Assembly (NCBI RefSeq): GCF_900142605.1
Contig: NZ_FRBL01000009.1
Location: 186,001-250,000, forward strand
Length of the DNA stretch: 64,000 bases
Direction of reading: 5' to 3'
Source of the DNA: Chitinophaga jiangningensis
Lineage (GTDB): Bacteria; Bacteroidota; Bacteroidia; Chitinophagales; Chitinophagaceae
Numbering within the stretch: position 1 is the stretch's first letter; each line of letters begins with the position of its first letter. Positions 24,566-33,112 of this stretch are shown in pieces. A program made the position numbers and the translations under genes. The notes beneath the pieces are model-generated. The model was given only the letters and a program-made list of their open reading frames with translations. It did not search any database and was not told where the DNA came from.

Positions 24566-24602
24566 GCAATTGTACAATAAGGTCTATTATTTGTACAATT
24601 GC
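24566..24602. promoter_or_regulatory. double TTGTACAA operator before the quinone oxidoreductase gene
   Basis: A 12-bp perfect inverted repeat (24566-24577 and 24591-24602) in which each arm contains the palindrome TTGTACAA (24570-24577 and 24591-24598). The two boxes are 21 bp apart, two helical turns, so two dimers could bind on the same DNA face. They lie within the 108-bp spacer upstream of the oxidoreductase gene. Regulator unknown; HxlR or MarR types are candidates. Confidence 0.6.
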
Positions 24603-24627
24603 GTACAGGAAATTTTATTTAGGGAGA

Positions 24628-26703
24628 TTATAGTGCTGCGGGAACCGGTTGCAGCAGTTTTTCCAGCATTACCACATGCTGGCAATACTGGTATAGGTTC
24701 CAGGCAGTCATCACACTGGTGAGGCAATGAATCATCTGGTTAATCTCTACTGCGAAAATCATTTCGGCATTGAAATATTGATAATCTGCGTTGATGAAAG
24801 CGGTCAGCTCCTCCTTCAACGTTTCGTTTGTTACCACACCTTGGTCTATCGCCTCCTGGAATTTCGTTTTCATTTCCGGGTTGTGCGACTCCCTGATGGC
24901 ACGTAAAGCATGATGTATGGTTTCGATTGCCACTTGCTGCCCGTAGAAAGTATTGAGCAGATTGATCACTTTATTTTGCAGGTCAGTATACGAATTGGTG
25001 TGTTGGATAATGGAAGCCATTTTTTCATAATAGCTTTTCACCGTAGGATTTTGCTCGTAGTAATAGCGGAATACCTGTTTATCAAGCAGTGCTATAGCCG
25101 CCGTATCAGCTTCCTGTTCCTGTTCGAGCTTTACCTTCAGGGTGGCCGCTTCTGTTCTTTTATACCGTTGTCCTTCAAAGTCGAACGAGGCTACTTCGAT
25201 TTCTGCTGCCGCAATGGCGTCCAGTATTTTGATTTCATTTTCATTTCTTCGTATAGCCGTTGATAGTTTATTATTGGCATCGTTGAAAATTTCTGCGAAG
25301 GTTGGCACAGGTGTACTTTCGATAACAGCATCCAAATCCCATTCCTGGTAGCGGGGCACGCGGTACTTATAAAAGCTTTCGAATGGTGGTGGCACCACAT
25401 ACGCAGCATCTTTTACTTGCCACATCGCTTCAAATTCATTAGCCGGGCACACGGTCAGGTCTTTTGTATCTACGGCTACATACACCATTTTTGTGGCGGT
25501 ATGCTGCAGCGTGTTGGTATCACGGAAGAGTTGGATTGCAGGTGTTTCATCTGGTGGTACGTACAGGTTCAGTGAAGTGATGCTGGCTTTACGTTCTTCA
25601 AAAGTGGGGTGACTGGCCCATTGGTCTTTGTACACGATACGGCTGGCCTCATCATACTCCGCTAGCGCAGCAGGTATAGCAGTGAGGCTACCTTGCAGTT
25701 GCAGCTCATTTTTACGCACCAGGCCGGAGAGGATTAATTGTTGATTGTCGTATATATTCTCCGTAATCTTTTTGTCGGCAAGCATTTCATTGGCCATACC
25801 AATCGCTTTCGAGTAGGTAATGCCGCCAATGGTCACTTTCACTAATCCGCTGATGGCATTGTTACCGCCGGCCACGGCCGCGGCAATGGTATCCGCATGA
25901 AATTCCATCTCCCTGCTAAGCCCCATATATTGTTTATTTACTAGTTTATACATATCCCGGAGGATGTACTGGATACCCCTTGCGATGCTGCTGGCAACAA
26001 TAGCGAAGATGGCTACCACTGCGTGAAGACCAGCCATGCTTTGCAGAAAATTATTATATCCGTCGTTTTCAAACAGCATGTTATAGATCACACGGTTCAC
26101 GTTGTAGGTGAAACTGCCCAGCTTCATGCTTCGTTGGCTGAAATGCCCGAATTCATGCGCCATGATGGCTTTAAACTCGCTTATATTGACCGTATTTACC
26201 AGTCCCATACCTATAATCAGATTTTTCCGTACCGGGAGAAACATGCTCCAGAAGCTGGAGTTATAGTATACTGCTGCGTTTACATCGGGCGAGATTTCAA
26301 TTTTCTTAGGAAACCTGGTTTTGGTTTCTGTTGTTAACTGGCGGATGAAAGCAAAAAGTTCAGGTTGTTCTGCTTCAGTCACTTCAAAGTTATCCCTGTC
26401 GGCCGCTTTAGAGCTGGTAAAAATAAACTTAACAACAAACACGATCACGGCTACACCGAGTACTACCAGCCCGCCCGCCACAAGGATGATGAGCCAGTTG
26501 ATGCCGAGGGTGATGATGTAGATACCGGCGCTTATACTGGCAACCCCCAGCACCAGTGCGGCTGCCAGCAGCATTAGGTACACCAGGAAAAACAGTACGA
26601 TGGCACTGATAACGCGGATGGTCTGTTTTCTGAAGCTGGCTGAGGGCAGCAGGATTTTCTCATCTGTTAATGCCGGCGTGGGTGGGTACAGTGGAATGCT
26701 CAT
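24628..26703 (-). CDS. M48-family membrane metallopeptidase
   Basis: Integral-membrane zinc protease of 691 residues. Two strong hydrophobic segments lie at about 30-58 and 62-95, then the peptidase domain with M-A-H-E-F-G-H (zinc ligands H183 and H187, catalytic E184) and a downstream E-F-H-A-D supplying the third ligand. The C-terminal ~350 residues are helical and not part of the HtpX/Ste24 core. The family degrades membrane or misfolded proteins, or has unknown substrates when long like this one. The ATG at 26703 gives the complete N-terminal membrane anchor. It appears to be a single gene. Confidence 0.9.
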   Translation of the reverse strand: MSIPLYPPTPALTDEKILLPSASFRKQTIRVISAIVLFFLVYLMLLAAALVLGVASISAGIYIITLGINWLIILVAGGLVVLGVAVIVFVVKFIFTSSKAADRDNFEVTEAEQPELFAFIRQLTTETKTRFPKKIEISPDVNAAVYYNSSFWSMFLPVRKNLIIGMGLVNTVNISEFKAIMAHEFGHFSQRSMKLGSFTYNVNRVIYNMLFENDGYNNFLQSMAGLHAVVAIFAIVASSIARGIQYILRDMYKLVNKQYMGLSREMEFHADTIAAAVAGGNNAISGLVKVTIGGITYSKAIGMANEMLADKKITENIYDNQQLILSGLVRKNELQLQGSLTAIPAALAEYDEASRIVYKDQWASHPTFEERKASITSLNLYVPPDETPAIQLFRDTNTLQHTATKMVYVAVDTKDLTVCPANEFEAMWQVKDAAYVVPPPFESFYKYRVPRYQEWDLDAVIESTPVPTFAEIFNDANNKLSTAIRRNENEIKILDAIAAAEIEVASFDFEGQRYKRTEAATLKVKLEQEQEADTAAIALLDKQVFRYYYEQNPTVKSYYEKMASIIQHTNSYTDLQNKVINLLNTFYGQQVAIETIHHALRAIRESHNPEMKTKFQEAIDQGVVTNETLKEELTAFINADYQYFNAEMIFAVEINQMIHCLTSVMTAWNLYQYCQHVVMLEKLLQPVPAAL

Positions 26704-26798
26704 TTATATGAATAATTATTTCCATGCAAAATAAGGAATTGGGCGGTAAGAAGGTATAGCTGGAAATGGGGAATTTGGCTTGATAAGAAGGCTGCTAT

Positions 26799-26836
26799 AA
26801 AAAGTAGTCCGGCCGGTGAATCACTGACCGGACTTA
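26799..26836 (-). terminator. intrinsic terminator of the pectin methylesterase gene
   Basis: On the minus strand, a stem closed by AGTCCGG/CCGGACT (26806-26812 and 26828-26834), with further pairing inside, is followed by TTTTT at 26803-26799. It lies 13 bp beyond the stop codon of the pectinesterase gene. Confidence 0.75.
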
Positions 26837-26849
26837 ACTTCAGTTCGCA

Positions 26850-27908
26850 CTAATTCACCGTCGCCCCCGTTGCACTAATCACCGTACCGGGGTTCCAGTT
26901 ATCGGTTGTCACAGGATTCGTGTAGGTTGTTTTCAGCACATTCAGCACGGTATAGCCGGCTGCTTCCGCTGTTGTAATGCGGTGGATCCAGGCGGGCCGG
27001 CCGTCTATATTTGATCCATCTCCGTTGTTGCGGTATTCACCGTAGCGGGCAGTAGACTCGTTGGCGGCATTTCCCCAGTTATTCCAGCCGGCGGTGTTGA
27101 TAACGGAGGTCATGGCAGTATTGAGGTAGGCAACAGCGGCGTAAGGCCTCCAGGGGCGTCCTAAATCGGTTTTAGCACCAGCAGCGCCGCTGATGTTACA
27201 TTTCAGGAAAACAAACCCATAGGGTACATAGCTTTCCGTGCTGGCTGCAGTGATGGCGGAGCCACCATAGCTATAGAGCTTACAGCTTTCAAATACCGCC
27301 GTGGAAGGGCCGAAGATAAAGTCGGTAGTACCTTCGAGATAGCAGTTTTTAAGGTATTGACGACAATTACCGCCGTAATAGGTATCCTGTCGGCCGAGGA
27401 AGCGGCAGTTATTGAATACCGCTTTATCCCCTGCGATGTAAATAGCCAGTGCCTGCCCTACCGGGCCCGAAGAATTTTCAAACGTAATATTGACCGCATA
27501 AAATCCTTCGGCGCGGATAAAGGTGCTGGAAGAGCCACTGGTACCGTAAGCGGCACCTGTAGCAGGGTTAATTTTGCTGGCGTAATTATCATAGGTGAGT
27601 TTCACCCCATTCACACTTTCTCCTACGATGGTTACATTTTTTTTGGAAGATGCCAGTGTCAGCACTTCTTTATACGTACCGTTTTTTATATAGATCACTG
27701 TGCGGTTACTGCTGTTGTCCGGTACGGCATTGAATGCCTGTTGTATCGTAGTGTAGTTGCCCGACCCATCTTGGGCTACAGTAATATTAATGGGTACCAG
27801 CAGCTCTGTTTGTGGTTTTACAGATGCTGTGGTTACCGGCGGGGTACTGGATTTACCGCAGGCCAAAAATGCTGCGGCGCATAGGAAAGCAAATAGGAAG
27901 TTACGCAT
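26850..27908 (-). CDS. pectin methylesterase (CE8), lipoprotein
   Basis: Exported pectinesterase of 352 residues that removes methyl groups from homogalacturonan. A lipobox F-L-A-C gives a lipidated cysteine at residue 17. The family motifs are complete: G-N-Y-T-T-I-Q-Q-A, G-T-Y-K-E, G-Q-A-L, G-R-Q-D-T with D175, T-D-F-I-F-G with D196, and L-G-R-P-W with R251 and the following tryptophan. The two aspartates and the arginine are the known catalytic residues. It follows the pectate lyase gene by 53 bp on the same strand with no terminator between, so both enzymes are probably made together: demethylation prepares pectin for the lyase. Confidence 0.94.
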   Translation of the reverse strand: MRNFLFAFLCAAAFLACGKSSTPPVTTASVKPQTELLVPINITVAQDGSGNYTTIQQAFNAVPDNSSNRTVIYIKNGTYKEVLTLASSKKNVTIVGESVNGVKLTYDNYASKINPATGAAYGTSGSSSTFIRAEGFYAVNITFENSSGPVGQALAIYIAGDKAVFNNCRFLGRQDTYYGGNCRQYLKNCYLEGTTDFIFGPSTAVFESCKLYSYGGSAITAASTESYVPYGFVFLKCNISGAAGAKTDLGRPWRPYAAVAYLNTAMTSVINTAGWNNWGNAANESTARYGEYRNNGDGSNIDGRPAWIHRITTAEAAGYTVLNVLKTTYTNPVTTDNWNPGTVISATGATVN

Positions 27909-27961
27909 ACAAGTAATTGTTTAGTGGTCTGTAAATATGCCCGACATCCACGATTGGGAGG

Positions 27962-28984
27962 TTAGAAAGCTGGCGTAGCCTGAGGGCCGGCACCGCCGGA
28001 TACTACAGCCGGTACACTGGATGCCGCTGTAAGGGTATAAGGGTAAGTGGGCTGACTTACCACGGATGTACCACCAACGGTGATGCTGCCGGTACACTGA
28101 TCATAGATGTTACCGATGGTTCTGATTTTGCCACCATCCTGTTCGTAACAGGGATTGTTTACTTTATAATAGTAGTTGTTTTCGCACCACCATTTGGAGC
28201 CAGCACGTGCATTGCTGCAATAGTAGTTGCCTTCGGAGGTGAAGTAGTTATTAAAAATATGTGCGTTACCAAGTGTGCCGGAAGGCATGCGCTGGTCACA
28301 TTTAGCCCCCCACCAGTTATGGTGCAGGGTTACATGGAGTTTGCCCTCCACTTCGGCGCCGGCGCTGCCCAGGATCATGGTGTAGCGGTGATCCACCTGG
28401 TTTACATAATAAAACTTACACCAGGAAACGGTGATATAATCCGCTTCAAAGTTGATGTCACATAGTCCATCCGAACAATCAAAGATGGCGCAGTGATTTA
28501 CCCATACATGATGGGACCCGCGAATGGTAATTCCATCGCCGGCAGGATTGGTGATGTTCAGGTTGCTGACAATAACATTGTTAGCTCCATTTGCGATGTA
28601 AATGTTACCAACAATTTTTGCCGCTGCATTTACCCCTTGTATGGTTTTATTGGAAGCTACTTCAATTCTGCTACTAAGCATGATAGTACCTGAAACCCTG
28701 ATCACATAAGGCTGTGAGGAGGTAGCGTAGGTATTTAGGTCGGTGGCGTTTGAAACGACAACAGTAGGCCCGGCGGCACCGCCAGTGGTGGTACCGTTTT
28801 CATTGCAGTAGCCTACCTGTCCGGGGAGCACCTCTTCTACCGCAGCTTTTACCCTGGATGGCACATCTGTTACCGTACTTTTGGAACAGGAGGAAAAGGA
28901 AATGGTTGTGGCACAAAAAAGACTAAGGAGCGCCATAACAGCACCTTTGCTGTAAGTGTGTTTTTTGAGGAATCTAAGTTTCAT
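27962..28984 (-). CDS. PL1-family pectate lyase-like lipoprotein, cysteine-rich
   Basis: Exported right-handed beta-helix protein of 340 residues with a lipobox F-S-S-C (about residue 33). PL1 features are visible: G-T-I-M-L, H-V-W-V-N-H-C with C-S-D-G-L-C-D-I, I-T-V-S-W-C-K-F and L-H-H-N-W-W-G-A-K-C-D-Q-R-M-P. Two deviations stand out: the usual W-I-D-H is W-V-N-H, and the arginine-rich R-x-P-x-x-R keeps only its first arginine (R-M-P-S-G-T). The protein is rich in cysteine compared with common PL1 enzymes. It probably cleaves pectate or rhamnogalacturonan-like chains, though activity should be regarded as likely rather than certain. It heads a two-gene unit with the CE8 gene. Confidence 0.85.
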   Translation of the reverse strand: MKLRFLKKHTYSKGAVMALLSLFCATTISFSSCSKSTVTDVPSRVKAAVEEVLPGQVGYCNENGTTTGGAAGPTVVVSNATDLNTYATSSQPYVIRVSGTIMLSSRIEVASNKTIQGVNAAAKIVGNIYIANGANNVIVSNLNITNPAGDGITIRGSHHVWVNHCAIFDCSDGLCDINFEADYITVSWCKFYYVNQVDHRYTMILGSAGAEVEGKLHVTLHHNWWGAKCDQRMPSGTLGNAHIFNNYFTSEGNYYCSNARAGSKWWCENNYYYKVNNPCYEQDGGKIRTIGNIYDQCTGSITVGGTSVVSQPTYPYTLTAASSVPAVVSGGAGPQATPAF

Positions 28985-29366
28985 AACATGTTTTTGTAAA
29001 TGATGAAAATCCGTATGTGGATGTCGGGAATTTTACAATTCAATAATTGCCATTATTACATAGGCATAAACGTTTTTCATGCTACATACATCAATACCAT
29101 AAAATAATTAATAGTCATTATGACATTTAAATAAACGGACATAAAAAAAAACTGCTACACCAGTCAGCAAAAATTCATAAATCGTTGGAAAATACTACCT
29201 ACGGATACCCGGGTTAAGGTATAAACTTGATCGCTGCATTTTTACGTCGGTAGTCTTCGCGGCTTACCGACAATACAATATAATAAAAAATCAGAAAGGA
29301 TAAGTTTTTTTGGCGGCAGCCCCTCGAGTGAAAACACCACAAAAAGGCCGCCGTAACAATCAATGT
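28985..29366. other. 382-bp intergenic region upstream of the pectate lyase gene
   Basis: AT-rich and without a plausible gene. It must hold the promoter of the minus-strand pectinolytic pair, but I see no canonical TAnnTTTG element. A hairpin with 7-bp arms (29246-29252 and 29265-29271) and a longer GGCGGC/GCCGCC pairing (29312-29352) are present; neither is followed by a T-run that would mark a terminator for the DUF4249 gene. Confidence 0.5.
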
Positions 29367-30269
29367 TTACCGCATCAGGTGTGTTGCTGTCCTGATCGAG
29401 AAACCGCTGAAACTACCTACCACATTATCTCCCTGTATATTACTTTTTAAACTTACCGGCGTGGTAAATGGTCCGCCATTGATGCGTGCTTTATTGAAAC
29501 TGCTCCAAAAATCATATACGGGGCGTTCCACACTTACTAAAAAATACTGTAAGGTATCTCCTACCGGCAACCTGGAAGAGTGGGTTATATGTACAGCCTG
29601 CCCGTTAATCAAGTCATCGGTACTTGGAATATACCTGTCCGTATACATAGCGCCCCAGCCAAATGTACTCTTCGACTCCACATTTTTCCAGTAGTACAGC
29701 TGTGCATTGCCCAGCGTATCCGGATCCTTGTAATGCACCATTAAACGTGCCCGCACCGTGCCGGAATCATCTTTAAATGAAGCAGTATTGGTTAAACTAT
29801 CAATCCGCACCGGTTGCGGCAAGGTGGTGATGGCGGTATACTTTTTTCCCGCCGCTTCAATTTCCAGCAGGTACGACTTTCCAGGCACGCCCATCAGTGC
29901 ATGTGCTGAATCGCTTACTATCCTGGGATCGAAGTATACACCCGGCACTTTTACAGACCCCAGCTCGGGAATCTTTACTTCCTGCAATTTCACTTTACTG
30001 GAGTTATCCCAGGTAAATCCTGTCCCTGCGGTATAAATGCCGGTTGTAATGGTAACGTTCGCGCCTTCAATAGGGGTATTGGCAAAATCAGCCTGATCGT
30101 AGCGCAGTGATTTACCTACGATCACATAATTATACGAACGCAAAGTGTTATTGATATAGCCTTCTACCACCACTAACGGCGGACCTGCATCCACACTAAT
30201 ATCTATATCCTTTTCACATGCTGCCAGCGCCAGTACAATACCCATCAATCCAATTAGTCTCTTTCTCAT
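29367..30269 (-). CDS. DUF4249-family lipoprotein, partner of the TonB-dependent receptor
   Basis: Outer-membrane-associated lipoprotein of 300 residues; the lipobox L-A-A-C gives a cysteine at residue 18. It has the DUF4249 pattern: an early L-V-V-V-E-G-Y-I segment followed by beta-rich sequence with a T-I-T-T-G-I-Y strand and a C-terminal F-S-G-F-S. Proteins of this family are typically encoded right after a TonB-dependent receptor, as here, where only 3 bp separate the two genes; a surface ligand-binding role like SusD is an inference. The ligand is unknown, and no enzyme gene accompanies the pair. Confidence 0.85.
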   Translation of the reverse strand: MRKRLIGLMGIVLALAACEKDIDISVDAGPPLVVVEGYINNTLRSYNYVIVGKSLRYDQADFANTPIEGANVTITTGIYTAGTGFTWDNSSKVKLQEVKIPELGSVKVPGVYFDPRIVSDSAHALMGVPGKSYLLEIEAAGKKYTAITTLPQPVRIDSLTNTASFKDDSGTVRARLMVHYKDPDTLGNAQLYYWKNVESKSTFGWGAMYTDRYIPSTDDLINGQAVHITHSSRLPVGDTLQYFLVSVERPVYDFWSSFNKARINGGPFTTPVSLKSNIQGDNVVGSFSGFSIRTATHLMR

Positions 30270-30272
30270 ACA

Positions 30273-32672
30273 TCAGAAATTAAAGTTCCAGGTAACGGAT
30301 GGTAATATCGGAAACAGCGTCACCTGCTTGCCTTGTATCGTTTCTTTTTCTTCATCTACATCCAGGTAAATGAAATATGGATTCATACGATTGTATACGT
30401 TATATACGCCAAACACCCAGTTGCTTTTAAACCGCTTCTTACTATCCGGATTAGGGGTGAAACTGAACGACAAATCCAACCGGTGATATGCAGGCATTCG
30501 ATAGTCGTTGACCTTCCCATACTGATCTATATTGGTCAACACCGGTTCGTCGGTTTTCGTATTATAACCCAGGTTATATACAAACCTTCCGTTAGGCATG
30601 GTCAGCGCATTGCCAGTGCCATACACAAACACCCCGGAAAAGATCCATTTTTTAGATAGTTGGTAATTAGCTGTGATGCTGAGATCGTGCGTACGATCAT
30701 AACGGTAAGGATATGGCTTCCCGTTATTGAGCTCCGGGAAAGTACGTTCTGTTCTGCTTAAAGTATAACCTATCCAGCCAGTGAGTGCACCCGTTTTTTT
30801 CTGTAGTAACAGTTCAATACCATAAGCCCTTCCGGTACCGAACACCATCTCCCCTTCCAGATTCTGATTAAGCAGCAACTGTGCACCAGGCTTAAACTCC
30901 ACCTGGTTCTGCAATCTTTTATAATAAGTTTCTATACTAAACTCGTAACCTTTCTCCGGAAACTCCTGGTAAAATCCGGCTGCCACCTGGTCTGCAATGC
31001 CCGGCTTAATCAGCTTGCTGACAGGTATCCAAAGGTCGCTCGGGAAAGTAGCTGCACTGGTAGTAGCCAATTGCAGGTACTGCACCGTACGGGTATACGA
31101 TAATTTCAGACTGGCATCTTTTGCCAGCAGGTAACGCAATCCCAGCCTGGGTTCCGGATAATAGTACCGCGCAATCACCACTCCTTTATTATACTTTTCA
31201 CTTTTACCGGTAGGCACACCATCTTCTCCGTAAATCACCCTTTCTGTTGGCCCTACCTGGTCAAAATAACTCACGCGCAAACCACCTGTAACATGAAATA
31301 GCCTGCTTACATCCCATCCTGCACTGAGGTAGCCGGCAGCTTCCCTGCCGTACTGTTTGGAAATTTTAGCATCAAACTCCTGCTGACCTGCATTTGTTTC
31401 GCCGGCGCCAGGCTTGAATTCATGACGAATCAACTGCCAGCCGGCCTTTAAAAAGAGTTTATCATTTGCATGATACAGCCAGTCATTTTTGATCTGATAA
31501 TCATTGAGCCCGGAGGAAAAAATGATGCCATCGGTATCGTAGGTTACATTACTGCCTAAATTGAAATAACTGTACACCAACGATAATTCCTGGTGCAGTT
31601 TTTTACTGATTTGCTGCTTCCAGGTAAGCCCTGCAATGGCATTACCCCAATCCGCCCTGAAGTTGCGTTTGCGCCCGCTAGACTCCTGTTCCCGGGCATA
31701 GGCAAACTTATCCTTTCCATTGTAAAAAGTTAGGGCAAGACTATTGGATGCATTGATATCATAAGTCACTTTTGCATTGATATCATAAAAATAATAGCCG
31801 CTGTTCCTGAAGGAATCCGGGGCAATTAACTTTGCCAGCTGATCAAAGTAAGTTCTCCTGGCACTGATCAAAAATGAGGATTTACCTTTCACCAATGGGC
31901 CTTCGGCCGTTAACCGGGAAGATATCAATCCTATTCCGCCACTTACTTTCAGGGAATCCTTATTGCCATCACGGGAAGTTACGGCAATAACACTGCTGAG
32001 CCTACCGCCATATTCAGCCGGCATACCGCCTTTGATCACTTCAACATTATTGACGGCATCCCCGTTAAAAATGCTGAATGCCCCCAGCAGGTGATTCGGA
32101 TTATATACCGTTATACCATCCAGCAACACGAGATTCTGATCAGGTCCGCCTCCACGAACATAAATGCCGGCGCCTGCATCTCCCCCATTCTTTACACCCG
32201 GTAATAAGGTGATGGTTTTCAGGGGATCAACTTCACCAAACAGTACGGGCATACGCTTCAACTGATCGATGCCAATTATGTGCGTACTCATCTGCCCGAG
32301 GGTCACTTGTCGCTCCCCATACACCGTAATGGTTTTCAGCTGCGTTTGCGCGGGTTTTAATTCCAGCGGAACACTGGTATCTCCTTGTATCATCATTATT
32401 TTTTCCGCTGGCTGATAGCCTGGTGCAGTAACCACCACCTGGCATTTTCCAGGCGCAACGGCCACGTGCGCATTACCGGACATATCCGTTATCGTTACCG
32501 CCGTGTCCACTTTTATCCCCGCATTGGCAACGGGTTGTTGCTGCGAATCGGAGACAAATAATTTCAAAGACCGCACTTGTCCGTATCCCTTCAGGGTTGC
32601 GAACAGTAAGATTAAAAAGTGCCAGAATCCAATCAGAAAGGGTTTCCGCCTGTTTGCCATTTGCTCAAACAT
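30273..32672 (-). CDS. TonB-dependent receptor with carboxypeptidase-like regulatory domain
   Basis: Outer-membrane receptor of 799 residues, clearly shorter than SusC proteins. A signal peptide ends around residue 31 (G-Y-G-Q), then a carboxypeptidase-regulatory-like fold (about 35-105), a plug with L-L-P-G-V-K-N-G-G-D-A-G-A-G-I-Y-V-R-G-G-G-P-D and a barrel ending W-N-F-N-F. It forms a two-gene unit with the DUF4249 lipoprotein. Likely ligands range from siderophores to peptides or glycans; nothing local decides. An alternative in-frame ATG at 32660 would remove four residues. The lack of an STN domain means no sigma/anti-sigma signalling is expected. Confidence 0.92.
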   Translation of the reverse strand: MFEQMANRRKPFLIGFWHFLILLFATLKGYGQVRSLKLFVSDSQQQPVANAGIKVDTAVTITDMSGNAHVAVAPGKCQVVVTAPGYQPAEKIMMIQGDTSVPLELKPAQTQLKTITVYGERQVTLGQMSTHIIGIDQLKRMPVLFGEVDPLKTITLLPGVKNGGDAGAGIYVRGGGPDQNLVLLDGITVYNPNHLLGAFSIFNGDAVNNVEVIKGGMPAEYGGRLSSVIAVTSRDGNKDSLKVSGGIGLISSRLTAEGPLVKGKSSFLISARRTYFDQLAKLIAPDSFRNSGYYFYDINAKVTYDINASNSLALTFYNGKDKFAYAREQESSGRKRNFRADWGNAIAGLTWKQQISKKLHQELSLVYSYFNLGSNVTYDTDGIIFSSGLNDYQIKNDWLYHANDKLFLKAGWQLIRHEFKPGAGETNAGQQEFDAKISKQYGREAAGYLSAGWDVSRLFHVTGGLRVSYFDQVGPTERVIYGEDGVPTGKSEKYNKGVVIARYYYPEPRLGLRYLLAKDASLKLSYTRTVQYLQLATTSAATFPSDLWIPVSKLIKPGIADQVAAGFYQEFPEKGYEFSIETYYKRLQNQVEFKPGAQLLLNQNLEGEMVFGTGRAYGIELLLQKKTGALTGWIGYTLSRTERTFPELNNGKPYPYRYDRTHDLSITANYQLSKKWIFSGVFVYGTGNALTMPNGRFVYNLGYNTKTDEPVLTNIDQYGKVNDYRMPAYHRLDLSFSFTPNPDSKKRFKSNWVFGVYNVYNRMNPYFIYLDVDEEKETIQGKQVTLFPILPSVTWNFNF

Positions 32673-33030
32673 TGTACTTGTTTACAGATAGTATAACATT
32701 CATTGAACACACATCCCCGCCTGCCTCAAAACATGAACCGGTGGAAAGAGTTTCCTCATTATCAAAAGTTATTGGGAACTTAACACGCTACAACGATACA
32801 ATGGAATCTTCCCAACGCTGGCAAACAGAACCATATAAACCGGCCTGCAGCAAGGCTGACAGCTAAGGTGATAGAAATCAGGACGAATGGTCGACAGATA
32901 CAAAACTGCTGCTACAAATGAATGAAGGTGATTGCACATTTCATGCGCACTGGTTTTTCAAATAAAGACATTCTTTGCAGAGTCAGACGTTCGGATTTTT
33001 ACACAAGAATTACGCCAGAATAATTTCACG
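32673..33030. other. intergenic region before the DUF4249-linked receptor gene
   Basis: About 360 bp without a credible gene; short open frames here have no recognisable features and partly run antisense into the receptor gene. The region should carry the receptor promoter on the minus strand, but no clear promoter element was found by eye. The terminator of the upstream thioredoxin operon borders it at 33031-33074. Confidence 0.5.
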
Positions 33031-33074
33031 AAAAAAGCGGAAGGCATTTCCATGGTATTGGAAACGCCTTCCGC
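33031..33074 (-). terminator. intrinsic terminator of the SusCD-thioredoxin operon
   Basis: A 16-bp stem with one mismatch (33037-33052 and 33059-33074) and a six-base loop is followed on the minus strand by TTTTTT (33036-33031). It lies 39 bp beyond the stop codon of the last thioredoxin gene of the operon. Confidence 0.88.
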
Positions 33075-33112
33075 TGCTACCTTTCCGCCCCGGTCAAACG
33101 GGCGCATAAGTA

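Noticed and set aside
29312..29352. GGCGGC...GCCGCC pairing as a terminator for the DUF4249 gene
   Set aside because: The T-run lies in the loop, not after the stem, on the strand that would need it, and the loop is almost 30 bases.
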